NCBI GenBank assembly: GCA_016296985.1
Contig: JAEDHM010000046.1
Span: 1 to 10,102, forward strand
Direction: 5' to 3'
DNA from: Clostridia bacterium
Lineage (GTDB): Bacteria; Bacillota; Clostridia; Christensenellales; CAG-1252
Length of the DNA stretch: 10,102 nucleotides
Under the pieces are notes generated by a model, which saw nothing but the letters and a program-made list of their open reading frames with translations, searched no databases and had not been told where the DNA came from. Of this stretch, positions 1 to 6,743 are shown one piece after another. Made by a program: the position numbers and the translations under genes. Each line of letters begins with the position of its first letter. The stretch's first letter is position 1.

Positions 1-1
1 A

Positions 2-613
2 AAGATAGAAAATCTTACTCAACAATCCGCGCAAATGAAAGATGCGGTATTTGCCGATCTCCTTGAAGCTATCTCCGAGTTTATTGACCAACTTGCAGAC
101 GATATTGAGGATCAATATAAAGATGACCACTCCCACAAGAATAAATACGAGCGTAAACTTGAGGAATTGGAAGACTATCTCGAAGATATCGAAGAGGAAA
201 AGATAGGAAACAAAAACATAAAGGTTTTCGACCGAGTAACCACCGTCTTGAAAGACTTGGTACACGAAGAGCACAACCCCAAAATCCGCGCCCTTTTAGA
301 AGAAGCCTACAACAATATCAAAAACGCCCTTCTTCCCGTAATTGACGTCATAAGTGAAATTGACATTTTGGATACAAGTATTGAAGATATCAATTCCGCA
401 AGATACGACAAGTATAAAGACAGTCATCACAAATGGGACGACGACTTTGACTACGACCAATGGCAAGAGGATAAAGAAGATGACTTTTCAAGTTCGTGGT
501 ACGATTTCAAACATTCTTGGGAGCAAGAACGCGACGACGACCTTGACGACTGGGAATGGGATTACGATAGCGACGACGAGTGGCATTGGGACTGGGAATG
601 GTGGTACGACTAA
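2..613 (+). CDS. Unknown acidic protein with Trp/Asp-rich C-terminal tail (5' end outside window)
   Basis: The frame is open from base 2 through the first Met (base 35) to the TAA at 611-613, and no ribosome site precedes that Met, so the gene most likely starts before the window. I do not recognise the family. Counting from the Met at base 35, residues 1-85 are strongly charged and helix-prone (many Glu, Asp and Lys with spaced Leu), suggesting coiled-coil or helical-bundle structure. Residues 86-125 are a more ordinary amphipathic helix region. From about residue 130 the composition changes sharply to Asp, Glu, Trp, Tyr, Phe and His, with about 11 Trp in the last 65 residues, ending in WEWWYD. 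There is no membrane segment or signal peptide in the visible part. The tail is probably disordered and could bind cations or a basic partner; that is inference. A bidirectional terminator follows. Confidence 0.72.
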   Translation, partial: KIENLTQQSAQMKDAVFADLLEAISEFIDQLADDIEDQYKDDHSHKNKYERKLEELEDYLEDIEEEKIGNKNIKVFDRVTTVLKDLVHEEHNPKIRALLEEAYNNIKNALLPVIDVISEIDILDTSIEDINSARYDKYKDSHHKWDDDFDYDQWQEDKEDDFSSSWYDFKHSWEQERDDDLDDWEWDYDSDDEWHWDWEWWYD

Positions 614-630
614 ACCTCCTAAAGCATAAT

Positions 631-662
631 AAAAAAGAAGTGAAAGCGATCACTTCTTTTTT
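631..662. terminator. Bidirectional intrinsic terminator between convergent genes
   Basis: The arms at 631-643 and 650-662 are perfectly complementary (core AAGAAGTGA / TCACTTCTT) around the six-base loop AAGCGA. The right arm ends in a T-run, and the left arm begins with an A-run that becomes a T-run on the other strand. It lies 17 bases after the rightward gene and 19 bases beyond the stop of the leftward DUF2804 gene, so it can end both transcripts. Confidence 0.85.
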
Positions 663-681
663 TGTTATAAATCTTCAAATT

Positions 682-1716
682 TTACCACAAATTTTCTACG
701 TATTCGCAAAAGGCGTAAACGTCTTTAAGGGTGATTACTCTTCCGTCGTCAAGGATGGCGGTACCATTGAAAAGTCCGTGTACTTGATGGGAAAACATAC
801 CCAAAACGCCTTTTACACCAAGGTTTGAAACGTTGTCGAAAAAGGGTGTCATGGTGACGGAAAGTCTTCCGTTTTCCTCTTCAAATTCCCAGTTTTCCAT
901 ATATCCCACTTCTTTAGGGTGGTGTTTCAAAGATACCTTTCCAATTTTGTGAGCGACGCCTTCATAGAAAAGGCAAGTTTCGGTATTCCCGTCTTCCTTT
1001 CCTATTCCCCAGGTCAGTTCAAACCCAAAGGGTTTGCCGTCAATGACAGTAGATGCGTTTCCCCAAAACCAATAATTTTTATGAGGCCAAACTCCACGTC
1101 CCCAATCAAGGACCGAGAAGGTATCCTCTTTTGAAAAATCAATTTTCAAATTACCCACACGGGCAAAACCTTCCGTAGCCATACAGTTGTATTTGGTGGT
1201 AAGGAAAAACTGATTGGGATTTTCAAAGGGGGTAACGATTGTTATGGACTGATTATCCTTAAGGTGATGCATCACAAGGTGAATTTCTACAGGCTCGCCT
1301 TTACACTTTCCGCGATAGGTGAGGTATCTGCAATCCTCTTTCACCTCAATCCCGAAAAAGACACCCTTTCTTGCATAGGCAAAAGTAGAAATATCTTCTG
1401 CGGTTTTTGATGCAAGTTGAAATTTCTTTTCAGTAAAAAGTTCTAAAGCGCTGGACTCGAACTTTTCTCCCGTATCAAGGTTTACTATACTTGCAGTTGC
1501 CGCCGCGCCCAAGGTTATGTTTGCAAAATTCAGTTGCACCATAAAATGGCCGTTGGAAGTTTGGTAAAAATCCCATTCTTTCAATCTTTTGCGGTATTTT
1601 GGCGTTATGTTTTCCTTGTTGTAATCCACAAGACAACGCCTCGACCACCCCTTTGCGTTTAGGGTACCGTCGGCATTCAACAACATTGTTTTTTCTTTAA
1701 TTTCTACTTGTTTCAT
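682..1716 (-). CDS. DUF2804 family protein
   Basis: This is a protein of about 344 residues that I assign to DUF2804 from the central block LDWGRGVWPHKN (residues 205-216 counted from the upstream GTG), followed by YWFWGNAS, then FGFELTWGIG and TETCLFYEG, and from the family-like N-terminus (LLNADGTLNAKGWSRR). The biochemical role of DUF2804 is not established; its beta-rich sequence, without signal peptide or membrane segments, suggests a cytoplasmic lipocalin/hydrolase-like fold, which is inference. It is the last gene of the leftward four-gene operon. Two starts are possible: GTG at 1722, overlapping the stop of the PHP gene by four bases (GTGA), and ATG at 1716. Neither has a clear ribosome site, so translation is probably coupled to the gene before it. 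I give the ATG, but the GTG is nearly as likely. The family call is firm; the function is unknown. Confidence 0.88.
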   Translation of the reverse strand: MKQVEIKEKTMLLNADGTLNAKGWSRRCLVDYNKENITPKYRKRLKEWDFYQTSNGHFMVQLNFANITLGAAATASIVNLDTGEKFESSALELFTEKKFQLASKTAEDISTFAYARKGVFFGIEVKEDCRYLTYRGKCKGEPVEIHLVMHHLKDNQSITIVTPFENPNQFFLTTKYNCMATEGFARVGNLKIDFSKEDTFSVLDWGRGVWPHKNYWFWGNASTVIDGKPFGFELTWGIGKEDGNTETCLFYEGVAHKIGKVSLKHHPKEVGYMENWEFEEENGRLSVTMTPFFDNVSNLGVKGVLGMFSHQVHGLFNGTAILDDGRVITLKDVYAFCEYVENLW

Positions 1717-1718
1717 AA

Positions 1719-2504
1719 TCACAGTTTAGGTTTTACCAATTCAACGTCGTTGATCAAATTTAGGTTGTATTTTTCTACCATAGCGTGGGCACGCTGTAAG
1801 GTGGGGATAGAAAAATCTTCGGTGCGGTGAGCGTCATAACCTAAAATAACCTTATTTTGCAAAGCCCCTGCCACCCTGAAAAATTCGGGGTTGGGGTAGT
1901 GTCTTCCCGTTTTCAAACCCAAAAGGTTTAACTCGATGGGTATATTCCTTTTTTTGCAAGCCTCGCAAAGGTCAAGGGCAAACTTTTCATAGGCCTTGCT
2001 ATCTCCGCCGTCATAATCGGGAAGGTCGGGGTGTGCAAGATAGGTAAAAAGTCCGCTGTCCAAAGCCTCGGTAACTTGACTTAGATAATCTTGCAAATAG
2101 GACTTTTTGAAAAAGGAGTGAGCGATATAAAAGGAATCGTATTCGTTTTCGGTAAAGTGTTGTCCCAAAAGAAAATAGTCAGGTTGAAAATCCTTCAAAA
2201 AAGCGCAAAGTTTTGGGAAAAGGGCGGGATAATACTCAACTTCCAATCCTGCGTGAATTTTGATTTTATCCTTGTATTCCTCTTTCAATCCCCTTACGGT
2301 ATTGAAATAATCTTCAGCCTCGTTTTCCCTCATACGGAAATATGAAACGTAGCCACCGGGGAAAATATAGGGGGTATGGTCTGAAAAACCCAAGGTCGTC
2401 ATGCCAAGGGATAGGGCGTGCTCGACAAACTCTCTTTCGGTGCCCGAAGCGTGCCTACAGCGAGTCGTATGGGTGTGATAGTTGTTTAGCAATTTCTTTT
2501 CCAT
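1719..2504 (-). CDS. PHP-domain phosphoesterase, histidinol-phosphatase (HisK/HisJ-like)
   Basis: A 261-residue PHP-superfamily protein of the length usual for monofunctional HisK-type histidinol phosphatases. The expected metal ligands are all visible: HTH at 10-12, H18, SDH at 41-43, GLEVEYY with E88/E90, GQH with H116, YLAHPDLPDY with H158, ELNLLGLK at 191-198 and GYDAHRTED with D224/H226. It should therefore be an active tri-metal hydrolase. Histidinol-phosphate is the standard substrate of this subfamily, but no other histidine biosynthesis gene is in view, so a different phosphate ester is possible. It lies in the leftward operon three bases after the stop of the Cys-Cys GTPase gene (TAG-ACT-ATG) and abuts or overlaps the DUF2804 gene. 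No strong ribosome site precedes the ATG at 2504, again suggesting coupling. Family assignment is secure; substrate is uncertain in this metal-linked setting. Confidence 0.9.
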   Translation of the reverse strand: MEKKLLNNYHTHTTRCRHASGTEREFVEHALSLGMTTLGFSDHTPYIFPGGYVSYFRMRENEAEDYFNTVRGLKEEYKDKIKIHAGLEVEYYPALFPKLCAFLKDFQPDYFLLGQHFTENEYDSFYIAHSFFKKSYLQDYLSQVTEALDSGLFTYLAHPDLPDYDGGDSKAYEKFALDLCEACKKRNIPIELNLLGLKTGRHYPNPEFFRVAGALQNKVILGYDAHRTEDFSIPTLQRAHAMVEKYNLNLINDVELVKPKL

Positions 2505-2507
2505 AGT

Positions 2508-3434
2508 CTAGTTTAAACCGATAACGGGTTTGTCGGGCGCATCGGTTTCGGTGATTTTGAAAACTTCAAGGTGCATTTGCAACTCTCCGCCAATTTCACG
2601 GTACACAGTTTCGGCGGTTAAGTATGCCCAAAACTTATTTTTGACAGGGGTGGTAGTGTTGTTGTGACAAGCAACGGCAAAGTCTCGTATATCGTTTTCG
2701 CAACAGGTCATAACCCTACGGCTTGCCACGAAATAATCTTTAGGAAGTCGTGGGTCGGTACGGCAATCCGCCAAAAATTTTACCCGCTTTCCTCTGTATC
2801 TCGCAGGGGATTCGAAGGTATCGATATACCAAACGCCATAGTCCTCGTCGGATAAGATGATGGGATTTCCCTCAAGAGAATAGGGCAAGTCTTCGGATAA
2901 CGTAACCGAGTTGTTGTTTGAATCGAAAAACATAAACATAAGGTTGGGGTTGATCAACTTCAAGTTACGTCTGAAGGTGGAAACGGCCTTTTCGTCGTCG
3001 CAACGGTTCATCATAACGATTTCCGAATCCTCAAGCATGTCCACAAACTTTTGGCGCATGTTGTTAAAATAAATCTTGAAGGTGGATGCGTCGATTACTG
3101 TAATTTGTTGTTCGACGTAGGTGAAAGAGGGAAGGCCGATGGTTTTCCAATCCCACATTTCGTTGGATTCAACGTAGATTATATCCGGGTGATATTTTCT
3201 TACCAACTCTCCGATTTTTTCTTCGGTAAACTCGCTTTGATCCTCGAAGGTATAAACCACGGTGTTGTGAGCAACCATATTGTCTTCGTCAAACTCAACC
3301 TCACCGGATTCGCATTGCAAGATAAGACCTCTTGCCTCGGGGTCAATAAAGGTTTCGCAAGCGATCGCGTCGTTTAAAAACCAAGTTTTTCCTGCCTCTA
3401 AAATTCCGTTTATAACTATTACGGGTATTTTCAT
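2508..3434 (-). CDS. G3E-like GTPase fused to a C-terminal Cys-Cys (DUF1980/TIGR03943-like) domain
   Basis: 308 residues. The N-terminal half is a P-loop NTPase of the CobW/G3E type: Walker A at 10-17 (GILEAGKT), an acidic stretch CESGEVE at 41-47 where G3E proteins carry NEFGE, ESNE at 89-92, and an NKxD-like NRCD at 143-146. The GCxCC metal-binding motif of canonical G3E proteins is absent. From about 205 the sequence changes to YRGKRVKF (213-220), then R-R-V-M-T-C-C-E-N-D at 239-248. This resembles the R-x-V-I-x-C-C-x-A-D signature of DUF1980/TIGR03943 proteins, which partner DUF318/ArsP-type permeases; the Cys pair (244-245) and D248 are candidate metal ligands. It sits second in the operon, three bases after the His-rich GTPase gene (TAA-ACT-ATG), with ribosome site GGAAGG at 3443-3448. 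I infer a metal-handling partner of the divergent permease. The GTPase half is confident, the C-terminal match moderately so. Confidence 0.8.
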   Translation of the reverse strand: MKIPVIVINGILEAGKTWFLNDAIACETFIDPEARGLILQCESGEVEFDEDNMVAHNTVVYTFEDQSEFTEEKIGELVRKYHPDIIYVESNEMWDWKTIGLPSFTYVEQQITVIDASTFKIYFNNMRQKFVDMLEDSEIVMMNRCDDEKAVSTFRRNLKLINPNLMFMFFDSNNNSVTLSEDLPYSLEGNPIILSDEDYGVWYIDTFESPARYRGKRVKFLADCRTDPRLPKDYFVASRRVMTCCENDIRDFAVACHNNTTTPVKNKFWAYLTAETVYREIGGELQMHLEVFKITETDAPDKPVIGLN

Positions 3435-3437
3435 AGT

Positions 3438-4655
3438 TTACGCCTTCCTAAAAAAGTTTCCAAGTTCTTCTTCCGTTACGTGGGCCCCGATAACGCAAAC
3501 TCTACCGCAAACGTCGGGAGAGCCTTCGCGAATTTCGAAATCATCCCAAACCAAATCAAAATAGTACCACTTGTCGCAGTCAGCACCCTTTACCAAACCT
3601 TTTGCTCTCAAAATTCTATCGTCTTCAGCAAGGGTTTCTAAAATCTTTTGCAAATCGGATTTAGTGTAGGAAACAACGGTTTCTTCACCCCAACTGGTAA
3701 ACACTTCGTCAGCGTGGTGATGTCCGTGTTCGTGATGATGTTCGTGTTCGTGGTGATGTTCGTGGTCGTGATGATGCTCGTGTTCATGATCGTGACAATG
3801 GCACTCTTCCCCATGCTCGTGGTGATGACAGCAGTCTCCCTCTTCGTCATGATGATGGTGATGCTCGTGGTCATGCTCGTGGGAATGACACTCTTCGTCA
3901 TGGTGGTGGTGCTCGTGGTCGTGATGATGCTCGTGGTCATGATCGTGGCAATGACTCTCTTCGTCGTGGTGGTGATGTCCGTGGCAGTGGCACTCGCCGT
4001 CGTGGTGGTGATGCTCTTCGTGATGGGCTTGCTTCAATTCTTCCAAAAGACTGTCAACCTTATGCACGTCGCTTTGCAAAGCGGACAACAAGGTGTCGTG
4101 ATCCAAACTTTCAAGGTTTGTGGTAATCAAGGTAGCGGTAGCGTTTATACTTCTTACGTTTTCCACCGCCTTTTGAAGTTTTGCCTCGCTGATTTTGTCG
4201 GTTTTGCTTATAACAATGGTATTGGCTTGCTTAATTTGGTCGATATAAAACTCGCCGAAGTTTTTCATATACATACCCACCTTACCGCCGTCGGCAACGG
4301 TAGCGATAATGTTAAGTTGCAAGTCTGCCTTAACCTTTTCAATGGCCTTTACGATATCGGAAAGTTTACCAACACCGCTTGGCTCGATAATAACTCTTTC
4401 AGGCTCAAACTTTGAGATAATTTCTTCCATAGACTTTTCAAAGTCGCCAACGAGAGAACAACAAATACAACCAGAGTTGATTTCTTTTATTTCAATTCCT
4501 GCTTCCTTGAGAAAAGAACCGTCAACACCGATTTCGCCAAATTCGTTTTCAATCAAAACAACCTTCTCACCCTTGAAAGCGGAAGAGAGAAGTTTTTTAA
4601 TAAGGGTGGTTTTACCGGCACCCAAAAATCCGGAAATAACATCAACTTTTACCAT
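3438..4655 (-). CDS. CobW-type G3E GTPase with long His-rich metal-binding insert
   Basis: 405 residues, first gene of the leftward operon. Domains in order: Walker A GFLGAGKTT (9-17), switch/Walker B region ENEFGEIGVD (36-45), the metal-binding GCICC (62-66) that defines COG0523 metallochaperone GTPases, EPSG (91-94), and SKTD (150-153) for guanine recognition. Residues 211-314 form a His/Asp/Glu/Cys-rich insert with more than 50 His and several Cys. A CobW_C-type domain follows from about 325 (DDRILRAKGLV, WYYFDLVWDDFEI). The family uses GTP hydrolysis to deliver Zn, Co or Ni to client proteins; the metal cannot be read from sequence. The ATG at 4655 has a good ribosome site (AAAGGAG, CTCC on the plus strand at 4662-4665) and a TATAAT promoter. 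The insert is unusually long and probably stores or buffers metal. Family assignment is very secure. Confidence 0.95.
   Translation of the reverse strand: MVKVDVISGFLGAGKTTLIKKLLSSAFKGEKVVLIENEFGEIGVDGSFLKEAGIEIKEINSGCICCSLVGDFEKSMEEIISKFEPERVIIEPSGVGKLSDIVKAIEKVKADLQLNIIATVADGGKVGMYMKNFGEFYIDQIKQANTIVISKTDKISEAKLQKAVENVRSINATATLITTNLESLDHDTLLSALQSDVHKVDSLLEELKQAHHEEHHHHDGECHCHGHHHHDEESHCHDHDHEHHHDHEHHHHDEECHSHEHDHEHHHHHDEEGDCCHHHEHGEECHCHDHEHEHHHDHEHHHEHEHHHEHGHHHADEVFTSWGEETVVSYTKSDLQKILETLAEDDRILRAKGLVKGADCDKWYYFDLVWDDFEIREGSPDVCGRVCVIGAHVTEEELGNFFRKA
3714..4025 (-). repeat. Low-complexity repeat DNA encoding the His-rich insert
   Basis: About 310 bases are built from loose copies of GTGGTGATG / CTCGTG-type units on the plus strand, i.e. 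CAC/CAT/GAC/GAG codons on the coding strand, giving residues 211-314 of the GTPase. Repeated HDHEHHH-like units imply expansion by slippage or unequal recombination, so length is likely to vary between strains. It creates long open but non-genuine frames on both strands. Confidence 0.8.
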
Positions 4656-4689
4656 AATAAGCTCCTTTAAAAGTGTCGTTCAATAAATT

Positions 4690-4718
4690 ATTATAACACT
4701 CTTTTAACAAAAGTTAAA
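4690..4718 (-). promoter_or_regulatory. Promoter of the leftward GTPase operon
   Basis: Read on the minus strand, a perfect TATAAT (4690-4695) lies 17 bases after a weak -35 TTTAAC (4713-4718). The predicted start near 4683 leaves a leader of about 28 bases containing the ribosome site. The -35 and spacer are covered by an inverted repeat (4703-4718), so a repressor bound there would block this promoter. Confidence 0.6.
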
Positions 4719-4723
4719 CTTTT
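4703..4723. promoter_or_regulatory. Candidate operator: two overlapping inverted repeats
   Basis: TTTAAC-AAAA-GTTAAA (4703-4718) and AAAAGT-TAA-ACTTTT (4709-4723) are both perfect and share ten bases. They overlie the -35 and spacer of the leftward promoter and lie 31 bases upstream of the rightward -35. I do not recognise the sequence as a known Fur, Zur or MntR box, and AT-rich DNA yields such repeats by chance, so the regulatory role is inferred from position. Confidence 0.4.
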
Positions 4724-4754
4724 TTATCCAACTAATGCAAAGTATAAAATTAAA

Positions 4755-4783
4755 TTGCCATTTTTAATGCCGTGTGCTAAAAT
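4755..4783 (+). promoter_or_regulatory. Promoter of the permease / lipid kinase operon
   Basis: TTGCCA (4755-4760), a 17-base spacer and TAAAAT (4778-4783) form a good sigma-A type promoter, with predicted start near 4790. The leader is only about 20 bases and carries AAGGAG (4800-4805) five bases before the ATG at 4811, so there is no room for a riboswitch. Confidence 0.65.
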
Positions 4784-4810
4784 AATTTCACCAAAGAAGA
4801 AGGAGAAACA

Positions 4811-5869
4811 ATGTTACACGTTTTTGAACACGCTGTTTTAGATAGTTTGAAAGTGCTGGCAATCGTACTGGTTGTCTATTTTATCATTGGTCTTCTCGAG
4901 GGCAAAATCTCTCACAAAATCCAACATATGGGAAAATGGTCCCCCCTTGTGGGCGTATGCTTTGGACTTATCCCTCAATGCGGTTTCAGTGTAATCGCCG
5001 CGGATATGTACAACAAAAAGCATATAACCGCCGGTACCGTTATCGGCGTCTTTATCGCAACAAGTGACGAGGCATTGCCAATTCTTCTTTCCAATCCTGA
5101 CAAAATTTTATCAATTCTACCCCTTTTGGGCATAAAGCTTGTGGTAGGTCTTGCCATGGGTTATGCGGTGGATTTAATCTACAAAAAGGGTAGGGAAGAA
5201 GTCGCCCTTCACAAGGACGAATGCGGTTGCGAAGAGGTAGTACACGTAGGCTGTTGCAGGCACGAAATCGAGGTAGCGGAAGAAATCGCCGACTGCAACG
5301 AAAAACACCGCAAGGCTGAAGGACCTTACAAAGAAATCCACTCGGCAAAAAGTACCCACCACCATTCACGCTATCAGCATCATCACCACGAGGATGAAGG
5401 GGAAGAGGGCGAGCATCACCACCACGAAGAAGAGGAAAAGGAAGAAAAGAAAAAGTTCCGTTTCAACAAGGTTTGGTGTAAAAAATATCTATTACACCCC
5501 CTTATTCACTCCCTCAAAATCTTCGCTTACGTCTTTGCAATCAATATGATTTTCGGTACCATAATGCACTTTGCCGAAGATCAAGTGGTTGCCCTTTTGC
5601 ACTCGGGACGGTATATTACTCCGCTACTTTCCGTGGTCGTCGGGCTTATCCCCAACTGCGCATCCTCGGTTATTTTGGCTAATTTGTACGTATCCGGCGT
5701 CCTCTCTTTCGGCGCTTGCGTAGGCGGTTTGTGCGCCAACGCCGGACTTGGTCTTTTGATCCTTTATAAAAACGTAAAGGAAACCAAAAGAAATTTGATT
5801 ATCACCGCAATCCTAATCCTTACCGCCATCGGCGTAGGCTATGCCTCTTGCGGGATCTTCGGTTTTTGA
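4811..5869 (+). CDS. ArsP_2-type heavy-metal / putative manganese permease with His/Cys-rich loop
   Basis: 352 residues in two homologous membrane halves around a large hydrophilic loop. The first half has membrane segments near 12-29, 43-63, 72-90 and 100-125, with the motif GLIPQCGFSV (52-61). The second has segments near 229-256, 270-292, 296-319 and 328-348, with the matching GLIPNCASSV (278-287) and GGLCANAGLG (305-314). The doubled GLIPxC signature is what I associate with the ArsP_2 family (putative 10-TM heavy-metal exporter, in some annotations putative manganese transporter). The loop at about 125-222 contains CGC (138-140), CC (148-149) and His clusters at 183-185, 190-193 and 202-205, candidate metal-sensing or buffering sites. 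It is divergent from the G3E GTPase operon and overlaps the next gene by one base. Substrate and direction of transport are not shown by sequence; a transition-metal role is inferred from the loop and neighbours. Confidence 0.88.
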   Translation: MLHVFEHAVLDSLKVLAIVLVVYFIIGLLEGKISHKIQHMGKWSPLVGVCFGLIPQCGFSVIAADMYNKKHITAGTVIGVFIATSDEALPILLSNPDKILSILPLLGIKLVVGLAMGYAVDLIYKKGREEVALHKDECGCEEVVHVGCCRHEIEVAEEIADCNEKHRKAEGPYKEIHSAKSTHHHSRYQHHHHEDEGEEGEHHHHEEEEKEEKKKFRFNKVWCKKYLLHPLIHSLKIFAYVFAINMIFGTIMHFAEDQVVALLHSGRYITPLLSVVVGLIPNCASSVILANLYVSGVLSFGACVGGLCANAGLGLLILYKNVKETKRNLIITAILILTAIGVGYASCGIFGF

Positions 5870-6717
5870 TGAAAACCCTTTTTGTGGTAAACGATATGAG
5901 TGGGGGGCGTGAAAAAATCCCCCTTTCTCACCTTATCGACAGTTTTGGTGGAGAAAACTTTGAGGTAGTCCACCTATCTTCTCCTTACGACGTTTTTTCA
6001 CCTTTTGGATTTGACCGTATCGTAGTTTTAGGGGGCGACGGCACTTTAAACAACGTCCTCAACCTTTGCAAGGATATGGATATTGAAATTTTATACTACG
6101 CTTGCGGTACCTTCAACGAAAAGGCGAAAATCAAAAACGCGCCCTCTGTTATAAAAAAGATAGGGCGAGCAGGTGATAAACTTTTTTCTTACGTTTGCGC
6201 TTGCGGAACTTTCACCGAAATTGGCTATCGCACCAAGACCGAGGCGAAAAAGCGTTTTAAAATCTTCGCCTATATGGCAATGGCATTCAAAACCTATAAG
6301 GTGCGTAAAATCCCTTGCCAACTAAATTGGAATGACAAAAACCTAAAAGGGGATTTTACCTTGGTTATGATACTTGACAGCCCTCGCTGTTTTGGTTTCA
6401 ACTTCAACCGCCTTTATGGAAAAGATCCCAATCAACTTTTCTTGCTTGCTATCAAAACGCCAAAGGCAAAGGGTATTTTTGGAAAAATAGCACTATTTTT
6501 CCCCTTTTTCCGCGCCTTCTTTATGGGATTTTCCAAGGAAAAACACGGCAAAAAAATCACCTTTACTCCCTTTACCCAGCTGAATATAACTTGTCCTCAA
6601 AACACCGCCTTTTGTCTTGACGGCGAAAAGTGGATGATGGGAGGAAAGTTTAGTATTTGCAAAAGGGAAATAACCCCAACCTTGCGTATTTTAAAAGAGG
6701 ATTTCAACAAAAGATAA
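5869..6717 (+). CDS. Diacylglycerol kinase family lipid kinase (DAGK catalytic domain)
   Basis: 282 residues from the ATG at 5869, which overlaps the permease stop by one base (TGATG), a typical coupled start; an in-frame TTG at 5848 is less likely. The nucleotide-binding loop VVLGGDGTLNNVL (52-64, GGDGT at 55-59) is canonical for the DAGK_cat / LCB5 / YegS superfamily, and the C-terminal FCLDGEKW supplies the conserved DGE. The second conserved block, normally P-x-G-T-x-N-D-F, reads YYACGTFNEKAK (76-87), so the usual Pro and the ND pair are altered (GTFNE). A later CACGTFTEIGY matches the GxFT-x-x-Y block of clostridial members. The likely reaction is ATP-dependent phosphorylation of diacylglycerol or a related lipid at the membrane face. 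Why it is coupled to a metal permease is unknown. Most Asn codons are AAC (12 of 16). A bidirectional terminator starts at its stop codon. Confidence 0.88.
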   Translation: MKTLFVVNDMSGGREKIPLSHLIDSFGGENFEVVHLSSPYDVFSPFGFDRIVVLGGDGTLNNVLNLCKDMDIEILYYACGTFNEKAKIKNAPSVIKKIGRAGDKLFSYVCACGTFTEIGYRTKTEAKKRFKIFAYMAMAFKTYKVRKIPCQLNWNDKNLKGDFTLVMILDSPRCFGFNFNRLYGKDPNQLFLLAIKTPKAKGIFGKIALFFPFFRAFFMGFSKEKHGKKITFTPFTQLNITCPQNTAFCLDGEKWMMGGKFSICKREITPTLRILKEDFNKR

Positions 6718-6742
6718 AAAACCGTCCTTGCGACGGTTTTTT
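6716..6742. terminator. Bidirectional intrinsic terminator
   Basis: AAAAAACCGTC (6716-6726), loop CTTGC and GACGGTTTTTT (6732-6742) form a perfect hairpin with a T-run on each strand. It begins inside the kinase stop codon and ends one base before the stop codon of the leftward sugar transferase, so it serves both convergent genes. Confidence 0.9.
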
Positions 6743-6743
6743 G

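Noticed and set aside
3638..4415. Long open frames opposite and out of frame with the His-rich GTPase gene, one giving a very hydrophobic Val/Met-rich translation
   Set aside because: They are by-products of the CAC/CAT/GAG repeat DNA, have no ribosome site, and lie within a gene with intact GTPase motifs.
4784..4810. Possible manganese (yybP-ykoY) riboswitch upstream of the permease
   Set aside because: The predicted leader is only about 20 bases, too short for a riboswitch, and no paired motif is present.
5052..5369. Minus-strand open frames inside the permease gene
   Set aside because: They are shadows of a well-supported membrane protein gene and have no recognisable motifs or ribosome sites.
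5848..5868. TTG start for the lipid kinase inside the permease gene
   Set aside because: The ATG at 5869 in a TGATG overlap gives the normal family N-terminus.
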